64,000 bases of DNA from the NCBI GenBank assembly GCA_943737045.1, contig CALSFV010000203.1, positions 981,501 to 1,045,500 of the forward strand. Direction: 5' to 3'. The translations under genes were made by a program, and so were the position numbers. Under the pieces are notes generated by a model. It was not told where the DNA came from. It did not search any database and saw only the letters and a program-made list of their open reading frames with translations. The DNA is from Parapristionchus giblindavisi (Eukaryota; Nematoda; Chromadorea; Rhabditida; Diplogasteridae). This document shows, piece after piece, positions 1-11,974 of the stretch. Within the stretch, counting starts at the first letter, position 1. The number at the start of each line of letters is the position of its first letter.

Positions 1-3000
1 AATATCTGATACGAAGAATACACCACCACGAAGTTCCTTGAATGTCGCTATCTTTCCTGAAACGATAGCGAGTAATTGTGTTCCGTGTATTAGTCTAGTC
101 TACCTGAAACATACTGACGGACTTCTGCAGAGGACAGTAGAGGATGTGAGGCTGACTTGACGACGAATGCAGCAGGCACCTGGAATGACAGTATAGTAGC
201 ATTGGAATATCTGACATAGGTATTGCCTCTCCAGTCACATGATCTTGTCTACCGACAACAGCACAGTCATCGATTCCAGGATGAGCGCGAAGGACGAGTT
301 CTACTTCGGATGGGCACACCTGATACAAACTAGTTAAATAGGCTGTAATTTTTCAGAATAAATTTACAAGAGTTCCTTTGTATTTGATTATATCTTTTAT
401 TCTATCTAGCACATATACATATCCGTTCTCATCATAGAAAGCAGCATCTCCTGCAATAATTTGTTTTTAAATTGAAAAACTACATGGTATTGAGTGTCAA
501 CCAGTCTTCACGAATCCCATTGAATCGATAATCTCTCCAGTTGCCTTGGGATTCTTATAGTAACAGGGCATAGTCTGTGGTCCCATAACGAGCAATTGAC
601 CAATTTGATTGGAAGCACACAATTGTTTGGTCTCCCAATGAACAACCTAAAAGTACTCATTAGAAATTATTGTTAAATTATTCAACTGATTACTTTAAAT
701 AACATCCCTGGCAACGGAACTCCCACACTTTCTACCTTCCCACATTCAATGTGTGACAGTGTGCAAAGCCCACCAAGTTCAGTCATTCCGTACGCTGCAA
801 AGACAAGAAGGGAAGTAGAGAACATCAATTAATCGGTCTCGAATACATTTCTAAGTACGAACTTTGTCTGAGATCACGAAGAGCCATTTTCTTCTTACAC
901 AACGACGCTATGTTAACGTCGAGAGGAGCTCCACCTACGATTATCGATCGAACTGTAGACTGAAAAATCATCGTGTATTGTTTAAACATTAACTGTCAAA
1001 CTAACAAATGTATCAGCGTTGGCGCTAGGTTCGTAGGCCAAAGATTGTAGCATAGGAGGCGTGAGGTGCATTGCAGCAACCTGAATTATCGATGTATGAT
1101 AAATTAAATTAAATTAAAATTGTTTTAAATTTTAATATTAAAGTACCATCATCGATTGATTGATACCTTATGTTCCACCACGACATCCACTAGATGTTTG
1201 CCATCGAATTTGTTCATAGTGATAACAGTTCCTCCATTGACTAGTGCATAATAAGCAGAGACTACTCCGAATATATGGGATATTGAAAGAGGAAGAAGAA
1301 GCTTATCCTGAATTTCGACCCTTGATTGCATTATCAATGGTCTAAATCACCTTTGGCTGAACAGGACCGTAAATAGGACACGATATTTGTTGGAGATTGA
1401 TTATCAGAGAGCGACGACTGATTTCAGCGGCCTGTCAATTTCCTATTCGAAAGTTGCCTACTTTATACCGTAACCTTGGGTAGTCCAGTTGTGCCAGAAG
1501 TGAAGAATATCATGCACGGTTGTTGGGCCGGTCCATTTGAGATGGGTGCGGTGAAATCGGAAGGAGCCTCACTTCCATTCTCCGTCAGTGAACCTTCCTG
1601 CAATTAGTAACCATTAACATCATTGTCATTGTGATGACGTGATGATGACATTGGCATCAATGCAATTGACAATCTTACATTTCTTCCACTCGTGGCAGAT
1701 TCGCTCATTGGAGAGGGAAGATCGGTGCATTCATCCTCAAGAGCAGGAGCTCTGCAATTAATCGAACGACCTGCCCCTTGTACCTACCCTTCGTCTAATA
1801 ATAGGTGATGACTCCCTTCTTCCAATAGGAATACGGATATCATGCATTGATTGGGTTACGTACGTTAGGCGAATATTCGACAGCTCACGCGTTAGAGGTC
1901 CTATCGATCTAAAACAGATTATTATTCGCTATGTGCCGGAATACTTCTTTAATTTTGCTATTCGAGGTACTGACCGTTTTGCATCAGGAGCAGCACTTGG
2001 CTTTCCATTTATAGCATCAGAAGTAAGAACATCTTCAATATTTCGAACATGCTTAATTCGTCCTCCTCCTCTCATTACGGCCTTCCTTCGAACATCTTCT
2101 GCCTGAATATCTATCTGCCCCCTATTGAATGCAATGATCTACGAGCACCTTCTGTATGAATTGCGATTCAGCAATAAGATGAGTAGACTCGCTGATATCG
2201 ACCAATTGCCATATCTCATCTTCAAAATATCAAATGCAGACAAATGATCATAGCGGTTCATGATATACAATACAAGACAGTAATGCGATGAGAACAAATT
2301 AGAGACAGATTTGAATGATAGAGCGCGCGAAAAATCAGAGAACGCCAACTGTTTTTTTTTTCATTGTGAAAAGAATACAGTAAAACTAATAGTTGTATAC
2401 CAATAGCTCCGAATCCATTGACACAAACAACGGGACATCCAATCATGGAACAAGCGAGATGAACGAATATTGCTTGACCGGTAGTTCCTAATCAATTATT
2501 TATGATGGGTGAATAACAAAAGTTCAGTACGCATACCAGTGATGCAGGCTACTTTCGATGAAGGATTCACTCCCAATTCCTTCAGACGTGATACACACAT
2601 TTCTGACCATAATCTAATCTCAGAGAATCTCCACTGCTTACCGGTATCAGAATCAACCTGAAAAATAAAAATAATGAAATATCTAATTTATATCTATGCT
2701 CTTGGTCAAAGAGCAATTATTCAACATCAGTTTCAATGCCGTTTTGTGCGGTATGTGCGTAAGTCTTCATTCAGCGTCGCGTTTGAAATTATTGTCTGTT
2801 ATACGACAAGTTATTTCATATGGTCGTCAATCGAAATGAGGTCTCCCGCTGGGTTCTCTTCTTCTTCTTCTCTCCACTACTCAACAACGTCTTCTATTCT
2901 ATTCTCTCTTCCTCCCATTTCAGTCATTCTTTTCCTTTTCCATCTCGGCCAAGCTTACGTCTCGGTCCTGTTCTATTCTGTGTTGTTATTTCTCCCAGTC

Positions 3001-3209
3001 TCGCCGCAGATTTCGTGTCACATGGAAAAGAATCCACGTTGACAGTATATAATTGCCCCCCCCCCCCCACCCGCGCGTATGCTTGTAACATAAACGCTTA
3101 CGATGGCTAGATGACTTCCGTGATTCTGGACCTTGCTAAAGATGAACTCAGCAAACGTTGCATACGGTGTCTTATCCCACGCAATTTGGAAGGGATTCTG
3201 CACCTCCAT
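1..3209 (-). CDS. acyl-CoA synthetase, 4-coumarate-CoA-ligase-like, partial at left edge
   Basis: This is an adenylate-forming enzyme that would activate a carboxylic (probably fatty) acid to an acyl-AMP and then an acyl-CoA. At least ten small exons can be followed on the minus strand. The first begins MEVQNPFQIAWDK with its ATG at 3209, about ten bases after a CTCTTTCAG acceptor, so spliced-leader addition is likely. The AMP-binding signature FFTSGTTGLPKG reads near 1470-1520. The motif YYKNPKATGEIID is near 500-575, and GYVYVLDRIKDIIKYKG is near 370-440. The C-terminal subdomain reads PSEVELVLRAHPGIDDCAVVG near 240-315, and KIATFKELRGGVFFV lies at the left edge. The final lysine-bearing segment lies outside the window. 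This matches the 4CL/luciferase-like acs family of nematodes. The exact member and its substrate cannot be assigned. It is divergent from the small gene at 3754. Confidence 0.9.
3056..3068 (+). repeat. poly-C tract, 13 bases
   Basis: An uninterrupted run of 13 C lies in the first intron of the acyl-CoA synthetase gene (so it is G on the coding strand). It is one of at least eight such homopolymers in the window. Confidence 0.9.
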
Positions 3210-3748
3210 TACTCGATTGCTGAAAGAGAAAGGAAAATACATATGATTGTTTTCTATACTGTCCCGATTTTTTCTGTTATTTTTCTATGCATGCGTTCAG
3301 GAATGAATTGATCAATGCCAAGCTAATGGAAAAGGATGGATCAAATAGATAAACTAACATAGGTGTAGGAGTGGAAGTAGTGGTGGTTGTGGGTCGGTCA
3401 AGAAGAGAGAATGTATCTCGAATGGTATCCTCTATCGTGGATCTTCTCATTTCTTCACTCCCTCTTTATCTCATCCCAAATGCATCGAGTCCTTGTTGAT
3501 AGTGAAGAAGAAGAAGAAGAAGAAGAAGAAGAAGAAAGGTATAGATGGAATGCACTACTTTCTCTCTTCTTATCCTCAGTCTTCCTTCTCTTCTTCTCTA
3601 CAGAATGCCATGCAAAAGAAAGCAACCAGAAAGAGACACTATCTAACACCAATCCCTCTAAGCTCGCAAACGATATCTTTCTTCATTCTCATATCTTTAT
3701 CCTTTCTAAATCTTCTCTATTCGTGAAAGTCACCATATTCAATTTCAG
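3210..3748. promoter_or_regulatory. shared upstream region between two divergent genes, with a GAA triplet run
   Basis: About 540 bases separate the synthetase start from the acceptor ahead of the next gene, so any promoters of both genes must lie here. The interval is pyrimidine-rich on the plus strand and contains a GAA microsatellite at about 3502-3536. I see no clear TATA box and no open frame with homology. The long Ser/Glu frames here are products of the triplet run. Confidence 0.4.
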
Positions 3749-3753
3749 GCACA

Positions 3754-4123
3754 ATGCCGCATGGTCCTAGACCATTATCTGACGTTTATGATATTATTGA
3801 ACGACTAGCGCAGATGTGGATTGTGGCTAAGTTTGTTCTATCAGATCAATCATTGCAATGGCTGTATATCGTATTCAGATGTCGTTGTTCACTTCGACGA
3901 AGCAAATCAGAAACGCATCTAACTTGTTTCCATATTGAACCATGGATACAAGAAGAATTCAATAATTGTGTGGAAATCGCTAAGTATGATTAATCAGTTC
4001 TCAGCGGATTTTATTCATGATGTCATTCATTTCAGGGAGATTGAAGCGTTCGCGAACACTCGATTGAGTTCCACATCTGACTGTATGATGTTCGCTGAGA
4101 GCATGGATAGTCTTCAAGCCTAG
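3754..4123 (+). CDS. small protein of unknown function
   Basis: I do not recognise this gene. The ATG at 3754 lies five bases after an AATTTCAG acceptor, typical of a trans-splice site. Three exons join in frame: 3754-3830, 3879-3983 and 4036-4123. The introns are 48 and 52 bp with GT...TTCAG ends. The product is about 90 residues, beginning MPHGPRPLSDVYDIIERLAQ and ending MMFAESMDSLQA. The middle contains a basic Cys/Arg stretch (CRCSLRRSKSE) and the segment EPWIQEEFNNCVEIAKEIEAF, likely helical. Intron 1 is 48 bp and in frame without a stop, so it could also be retained. The gene is convergent with the TWK channel, whose stop is only about 270 bp away. No signal peptide or membrane segment is seen. 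The intron structure argues that it is real, but the function is open. Confidence 0.5.
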
Positions 4124-4390
4124 TCCTTACTTGTACAGAATCTCTTTATACAACAATGACTGGTTATGAGTAGTACGAGTCGAAGACAGATTAGAATAAA
4201 GAAAGTGAAATGTGTGCGAAACTCATCGTTCGTGTACCTCGCAATGACAGAAAGAGTATGTAGAAGCGGAAGAATGAAGGGGAAAGAGAAAGAAGAAGAG
4301 GGTAGACACCGGCATACAATATGCGGGTTTATACGAGATCATAGAAGGCATAATATCAATAGATTCGGGAATTAGATGTGATGCGATGTA

Positions 4391-7300
4391 CTAGACATTC
4401 GTCTCTTTGAAAACAAGACAAGGAAGGACAATCGGCAATCCAGACTGACCAGGCCTTACTGGTACCAACACCTGAAATTTATGAGTACGATCTGTATCTA
4501 AATTCAACATCGAGAATTTGAAATCAATACCTTATGAATGATATTGCCTGATACTCTAACATAGCCTTTCTCCATTATTGTTGGTTTCCTATCATAACTT
4601 TTATTCTGGACAATATATCCATCCTTCTCTGTGATATCACCAGGCAACACCTTTAAATAGAGAATATTATCACGGTATTCCACCTGATCTCACTTTGATG
4701 TTGTTTTCTTTGACTAATTTCAACACTGCTTGACTCAGTGGTTCATATAATATGTTCTTCTGTTGGAATTCTCCGAGGAAATAGTCGTATCCCAATTCTC
4801 TCGCTTCTTTGCTATTGAGGACAGCTCCTCGAACCTGAACCATACTCATTACGAATTTATCACAATCATATTCACTATTCACTTTGTACGGTGTCTGTTC
4901 TAAACACTTATTATTTTTTTTAATTATTATTATTCTAATTTAATCACCTGTACGAGTTTTCCTCCGGCAGTCTTTATCACTTCTATACCAGTGTGTTTGA
5001 GGATGTGCTCACCAACTTGTAGTCCACTACAATTATCAATTATAAGATAGTGATGTCAAGAATGGTCGTACGATATGACAGCCCCTTTCGCGTCTCCCAT
5101 TTTGGTTCCGAGATAATGAATCTTTTGGATGTACTCGGTACCAGCGAGATCGATACACATCGTTGCTCTACAATTCAAACTATAATTCTCTACTAATAGC
5201 CTTTGGCCTTACAATGATAGCCCGAATATGATATAGATCATTGTGAAGAACATGTAAACTTGCTCGGTTGGAACAATGTCACCGAAACCTCAAATATAAA
5301 TTACTTAACGTCATATCAATGGCTGATCAAAGACTCACCAACGGTGGCCATCGTAATGAAACAGAAGTAGAAAGCCTCGAAATAATGAAGATTCTCCCAT
5401 GACTTGAAGAGGAATCCCCCGATAGCTGTGTAGGCCAGAAGAACGAGAAGAACCATAAAGACAGGAATGCGAAGTTCTCTCTCTTCTATCGTCGATTCAT
5501 CGTCTTAATGAGAATCAGTGAAGTAAATGATGATGACAATGCAATCATACCACTGCTCATATCATTCAGATTGATTGAACCAGCTTTCGATGATTCTCTA
5601 GTTCCTTCTCGACTTCCATATGAATGAGAATGGGAATTGGATCGATAATGATGAGAGATTCTTCGTGAATGACGACGAATCTGCAACAATCAATGCAATC
5701 CTTTCATATTCTAATAATTCGTCATTTAAGCTCTATTCTCTCTTTTTCTTTTCCTTCTTTATTTCAAGAGCGGCATCGCAATGTGGTGGATGAAGTGCAT
5801 GAGAAGAGAAGAAGCATGCATTTGTAAGAGATTCCTGGCCATCGCCTATTTCTAGCCCCTCTCCACTCTCATTCATACACAGACGAAGGGACTCACTTTT
5901 CGCTTGAAGGCACGATAAGATCGATAGAGAAATGACAAGAACTCGGAGAGGAATTTGCCGATATCAGCGATAGTGACAAGGAGAAGAGGGATTCCGAATA
6001 GGGCGAAGATGATACATGCCACTCTTCCCGGGGTTGTGATTGGTACGAGATTACCATACCCTACAATGAAGTCGCCAATATCAAGTCTAGGTGTTCTGTG
6101 TTTTTGCTGTTGACGTAATCTGAGCGGACGCACTCGTAATCTGATCCTAGCAGAAGATGAGGAAGAAGAAGTACATTATATTACGCAGACACTTACCAAT
6201 TGTTGTGATGACTGTAGTGGCGAAGAAAATACTATTGGGAAATGTCCATAATAATTCATCTCCCTTTGTCTCATTCAGTAGATGTTTCTCGTTGATATAC
6301 TGATTTCTGCAAATGAGAAAAAATATTAAACACTATTTGAAGTCACAATCATTACATCAACGCCTTATAATTCTCCTATGATCCGTGAATCATAAGAAAG
6401 CACAAACAGCATTTGAACAATTAAACAAAATATCATGCTATACAGTATCGTAAGGATGTGACTATAGTATGATATTATAATGAATTGAAGAGGAAACGAC
6501 GAATTGACTTACTTGAAAGAGACAAACATCGCTCGGACAAGTCGATTGAAGTACTCCTCATTAATCAGATTGAAGGCCTCTTTCGAGATCTTGTTTTCGT
6601 CATCCTCAACAAGACAAAAGATCAAAGGAATATAAATGCAAGATCGTAAAATATAGATCGTTCAGTGTACAACCTCAGGTTTAGATTAATATTTACCTCT
6701 TTCATCGACTCAATAGTTCGAAATTGTTTTATACATAAGTGGATAGCAGCTATTGTAAGTGATAGATTACAGAGCCGATCATATTTTTGCTGATTTTTTA
6801 GATGGATCAATGTTGGCAGTAAAATGTTGAAACTGATCTAGGAAGCAAGTAAACAATTAGAATCTTCGGATCAGTTCAAGGGTAATTCTGGAAAATGCGC
6901 CAGAAACAACACATGCAGAAAACCCGCGATAAAGTGAGATAGATCAACAAATTGGTTGTACCTGTGTAATATTCCACATATGTTCTCTGAATTCATTTCG
7001 TAATCCGAAGATCAGCGTGAGTTCCTTTTCTCTTTGCTGTAATGAAACTTCTTCTCGTCCCACTCATCACTTCTATCATTCGAAGACAGGCAGAGAGAGA
7101 AGAGAAAAACGGAACAAAAAGTGGATAAATGACGCACACTCAGTTCATATGGACCCTCGATCGCATGAAATATTGTGGCACCAATGAGTAGATAAACGAA
7201 AAGAAGAATAACGAGTCCAACGTGTGGAAGGATACGTTTTGCATACTGAAAAGATTGAAATTAGCTTTGGACCATATCCGTTGTATATTGACCATGTTTA

Positions 7301-7861
7301 TTAACCATATCGGTAGTATGACCCGCTTTATTCGATGTTTTTAAAGTCCAGTTTCACTAAACTCTATTGTTGCAAGCTTGTGAGTATTTGCAACATGATC
7401 AGTCATGTGTTTGGCTGTCATGTTAGATGTATTCACTTCATAATACACTCCTGGACTAGAGAAGGTCCGACGGAGGATTTCGTTGTAGTAAAAGTGAGAA
7501 GAAGCAGACACAGAAGAGATAAAGAGAAGAATAAGAATGAAAAGAGATGAGAGTAGCCAGCTGTCTCTTCATCGTCTCTTCCTATCTTCGATACATCTGA
7601 GCCACCACCCGAATAGTGGTCATTAACCCAATCATTCGAGATGTCTACACACATCCATCTCATACACAGAGACAACTACACCGCCAAAGATCAAAGGGTA
7701 CCATGATCATGAAATCAATTGTAGTAGATTATGTACCTTAACAAATTTCCTTTCGTTGGTCTCTTCTAATTCGGAGTCGTCATCACTGATCGGAGGACCG
7801 GCAGCAGTGAGATCCATCTCCATTGGAATCTCATCACATGATGATGATTCACTCTCCGAAC
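4391..7861 (-). CDS. two-pore-domain potassium channel (TWK family)
   Basis: This is a K2P leak potassium channel of the plasma membrane. Reading the minus strand, an acidic N-terminal exon (SESESSSCDEIPMEMD, near 7740-7861) leads into the first membrane segment at 7141-7247 (LVILLFVYLLIGATIFHAIE). An extracellular cap region with a WNITQ sequon follows. Pore loop 1 is split by an intron, with FFATTVITTIG near 6197-6260 and YGNLVPIT near 6060. Segment M2 reads IFALFGIPLLLVTIADIGKF. A loop rich in Ser, His and Arg follows (5490-5690). M3 is in PVFMVLLVLLAYTAIGGFLF, and pore loop 2 is ITMATVGFGDIVP (GFG, as is usual for the second pore). M4 ends in FGLSLATMCIDL. A cytoplasmic tail of about 180 residues closes with LPCLVFKETNV and TAG at 4391. 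Splice junctions preserve frame throughout. The true start exon upstream of 7861 was not resolved. Confidence 0.9.
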
Positions 7862-9563
7862 CCTATATATTACATTCAATTAGTAACAGTTTTCAAGCTT
7901 TGTTTATTGTTTAACGTTATTATATATAAGTTGCAAAAGTGAAATAAATGTATGTCAATTCTTTGACCATATGATAAGTACTATTTATAGTTAGTCAAGA
8001 CAATACCAGTAAGGAATCAATGCGATAAACATGATCGACAAGCAAAATAGTTAAAAGAATATCGTGAAGACGATTTTTTGCATCATTCGTTCAAGCTGTT
8101 TTGCAATGAAAATCGTTCTATAATAATTATCTTGAGAAATTGTTTGATCAACGTCTCTGGTACTTTTCTGGAACATTATGGGTTTAAGAATCTTTGCTAA
8201 CCAGATCGAATCCATCATCGTTTCTGGGCATGTATCACGGGATACAGAGTAACAATGCGTAACTAGATTACGGAGTAGTAGATATAGTGGATCAAGATAA
8301 ATAGTTGAAAGTGAGAAAATGTGGAGGAAGAATGAGCGAAGGCAGTGATTGTCTGAAAAGAAGAAGAGGTGGAGGAAGCAGCAGAGATAGGGAGGATGAG
8401 TGATTAGAGAGGGAAGAGCATAGAAGAGACCGGCGGGACTCTCAGTTGGTCCTTCTATCTCTCTGACTTGATGAGTCTGTTGATGAGTACGAAGGGCACA
8501 CACACAAATGATTTATCTCAGCTCTAGTAAATGTTGTCCAAGATCATATCTGCATGAAGAGTACATAGAGTACATTTGTCCCCCACTCGGAAGATGTCAT
8601 GTCACAGTAGTAAGAGGAAAGCAACTACCTTGAGGGAATAGTCGCGCACTTATTATATCATAAAAAGATAATGATAAACAATTATAAATATAGCAATATG
8701 AAGACTGCCGTTCGCATTGACATTTCATTAATAATACCTCTACTACATAGTTCATTCTGTGAATCGTCTGTAAATTATCACTTTACAGCTCTATATTTAT
8801 GTGAGCGAACAATATTTGTAACTCTCGTGAACAAGGTGCGGACTACAGGTTCAAAAAGTTGGATTGTTTGATTGCCAATGAAATTTTGATATTAAAAAGG
8901 TGCTATTTCGAAATTCAACAACCCACGCTGTACTCTTTATTAGAGAGAATAACATGTGAACAAATTTTCGTGTAGACAGATAAGAGCTATTAATCTACTT
9001 GCACTAATGATAGAGTTTTTTTTACAGATAAGTACATCAATGATCCATTTCATCATTCCCTTTTCTTTCTTGTCTTCTAAGGCACAAAGTTTTCGAAGCT
9101 GCTCGCAATCCATGAACCAATTTGTAGCTAATGATTCACAACTATGGGATGAGAGGCTGTACCAGGCACTGCTCGCTCAAACCACTTCAAAATATTAACA
9201 TTGCTGCTCATATTTGTTATTTTCTGATTTTTTTTCTATTGTGAAACTATTGTCAACTCGTTTCATCTTCGTACGTCTTCTTCTCATATTTTTAACCATG
9301 CACGTGTTGTCACCCATTCGTCCATCTAAAAGAGAAGATCACGAACACCCCAGTTTGATGTCCTCCTTGTCCTCTCTCCTCTCTCTCCTTTATATTCATT
9401 CATTCATTTTCTTTCATCCGACTACCATCTCTAACTATCTCCTCCCTCTCTTCATTCTTCTGTTTCCTCATCACTCATCTCTCTCACACGATCCATTCAC
9501 CTTCTTTACTGATTTCGTACCATTCAGTTACTGCTTCCACTATTTCTCCTCTAGACAGACAAG
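7862..9563. other. intergenic region, possibly holding the 5' exon of the TWK channel
   Basis: The acidic TWK exon at 7861 needs an upstream exon ending in phase 0, and I could not place one with confidence. A candidate near 8203-8225 on the minus strand (MMDSIW) joins in the wrong phase. The plus-strand frame at 8956-9198 and the minus-strand frame at 8051-8503 show no recognisable domain. The stretch 9270-9550 is CT-rich and precedes the next gene. Confidence 0.4.
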
Positions 9564-10011
9564 ATGGACAAGGAGTCAGAGGTCGGTTCAGAGGAACAGA
9601 AATCCTTCACTAATCTCAAATATGTCGATGAGAAGGAGCAACACGAGAAGCAGGTATGGTCTTATGTATCTTAGTTCTAGTCCAATCTCCAACCGTATTA
9701 CGGTCGATCATGAGAATCATTTAGCCCGATGTTGTTCAAAAAGTGCGTCAAATAGACCCGCGGGATCTCATTTGGAGTTCTGATGAATCCGATTCTGGTA
9801 ATGAAGTGAAATGATTTAATTGCCTCTTTGATCAAGCACATTCAGACGGTTCCGAGTGTTCAGAAAATGATTACAATGAAGCGCCCCAGGATAAACAAGG
9901 CCCAATGGAAGGTAGTGATGCTCCCAACTGGTTCACTGTAGATGATCTTTGATCTTTGCAGAAAACCTACCCGACAATCGTGAAATACACGCGGCAGTAG
10001 GTATCAAATAA
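9564..10011 (+). CDS. small acidic protein, unknown function
   Basis: I do not recognise this gene. Four exons join cleanly: 9564-9653, 9725-9797, 9846-9911 and 9962-10011. They are separated by introns of 71, 48 and 50 bp with GT/AG ends and consistent phases, giving a protein of about 92 residues. It starts MDKESEVGSEEQKSFTNLKY. The middle, DPRDLIWSSDESDSDGSECSEND, is a Ser/Asp/Glu-rich stretch of the kind phosphorylated by casein kinase 2, and the end is NREIHAAVGIK. No signal peptide or membrane segment is visible. It is probably an intrinsically disordered nuclear or cytosolic protein. The last intron ends with two GATCTTT heptamers directly before the acceptor, a motif met again elsewhere in this window. 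Four in-phase exons make a chance frame unlikely. Confidence 0.6.
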
Positions 10012-11974
10012 TTCATATTCATGACAACGACCGATTCACACTAGCCATGTTTGTATACAATGACTCATTTTGATAATTGTCATGTCATAATCTCTTATCA
10101 CCTCAATCTTTCGTTTCTGATTTCCATATCCATAATTTCTCACCTATTCCTGCATCTCTCATATCCACATATGCTTCTAGCTGTCATTCCTTCTATGATT
10201 GATCACATTTTCCATTCCAATAACTACAAACCGAGTAATCAATCAATTCTTTACAATTTGCATTGTATTTATCATATTATTGACTGATAATCGAATCGAA
10301 ATTAAGCCACTTTCTTTCATCTCATCCTAATAATCTATTTATATTCGTCATTGTACCGATCATCATCCATTCCTCTCTTTGATATTCCTTTTACATGGTC
10401 TCTTCAGTATCAGCTAAATGCTCGTTTGAGAGAAAATTCTTCACTGTTTAAATTTACCTTGTTCAGAATAAATTATTATTTAATCATATCTCGTTTAGTG
10501 ATAATATTTTTATGTACTGTTGAGGTGTCGTCTTATAAGCGAAGAGGCTATTAGAAAGGGCAATGTAGAGATATAATAAGAAGCAGAGTGATGAAATAAG
10601 AAAGAGTGGAAAAGGTAGAGAGTTACATAAGTATTGGATGCGTTCCTTTCGCTGTTGTCTATGTCATACATCTCATCTTGTATCAAAGTAATAATTTGTG
10701 ATTGGAAGACGACCTTTCGGAAGTGCCAGAAGATTAGGAAGAAAATATATTCGTAAAAGCTTAAGCATTTGTTCATCTGCGAGAATTATCGCTAGGTATA
10801 AACTACATAGCAACAAAACCCATTAAAGTAATTATGTTACACTCGTAAAAAATAGTGCAATTCAGTGTGTTTTCTGAGTACGGTAAATCATTCGTTTCAA
10901 ATAATAGTCCGCAAGCACTATCACTGAATACCTACGAAATGTGATTTAAATAATCTTCTTATATTTTGAACTTTTAAAATCGTTTGCTATGAATAAACGA
11001 GTGCGGGGGTACCTTCAAGAGAATAATTAATACAAATATTTTATCCTGTCTAATTTGTTCCATCAAGTAATTGCCACCATCTACATAGCGATATCGCGCT
11101 GCGATCCCAATCCAACATATTTAATATTTGGCTAAACTTTTGATCGGAGTTTAGTCTATAATTTGGTCAAATTTCGTGCCAAACTCCACAAAATTTTGCC
11201 AATTCTAAATATGTAGGTGTACACGATATTCAACAATAGGATGTTATTAAGTATTCGCATAACATTGTGCAAAAATATTTTTAATGTAATATCAGCGAAT
11301 AATAATATTATTATTTTGATTTAACTATGAATTTTCCTTTACGAATTTTTTCCCAATTTGTGATGAACTCGATGCACCCAATTAGTGTAGAGCATCGGAC
11401 TTGTTATGTGTTAGCATTAGAAAAAAACACATATTGATAGCTTTCCCACCCAAACTATTCGTATTGACCACGTGAAATGAATTTACTTTTAACGGATGCA
11501 AGATCAGAATAGTTTCTTCTAACAACGCTACGCTAAAGTTTAGTTTTGTAAGTCTGCTGTTTTCATCACTTTTGTAAACAAAATATGAGTGACTGATTGC
11601 GCTGAAGCCAATCATCTGATCATATTCGACGAATTGCATTAACTGTCCAATTATATATCAGTAACAAACATCTCTAGACAGGGTGAGGATTTCCTTGTTT
11701 TCTCGATTTCAGCCAATTGCGACTTTTATAAAAAAAAACAAGAGTAGTAATCTAAAACCACTGCAGCTGTTTTAGGAGGAAGTAAAAGAAGAGTACAAGA
11801 CCATGAAAAGTTTCAGATTTTTCTGTCTCGTATTCTAGTTGAATGGAGGCAATCAAATGAATGATTTCCACGCGTAACTCAATGTGAATAGACGTAGCTA
11901 TAACTTAATCTACTTGTCCTGGATATGATCCCTCCCCTTGTAGATCTCGTTCTATTCAGTCTTCTGTCGTTTAC
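10012..11974. other. AT-rich intergenic region
   Basis: Nearly 2 kb separate two plus-strand genes. I found no frame with homology and no convincing RNA gene. Frames such as 10510-10776 and 11382-11639 (minus) have low-complexity or random composition and no splice context. The last 100 bases before 11975 would hold the promoter or leader of the receptor gene. Confidence 0.5.

Noticed and set aside
8203..8225. Candidate first TWK exon MMDSIW on the minus strand
   Set aside because: Its donor leaves phase 2, whereas the next exon needs phase 0. The join would shift the frame.
8051..8503. 150-residue minus-strand frame upstream of the TWK channel
   Set aside because: Random-looking composition, and it does not join the channel exons in phase.
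9214..9783. 189-residue plus-strand frame
   Set aside because: Most of it is CT-rich low complexity. It overlaps the better supported spliced gene starting at 9564 in another frame.
11370..11420. tRNA-like A-box sequence (TTAGTGTAGAGCATCGG)
   Set aside because: No matching B-box GGTTCGA and no cloverleaf could be drawn.
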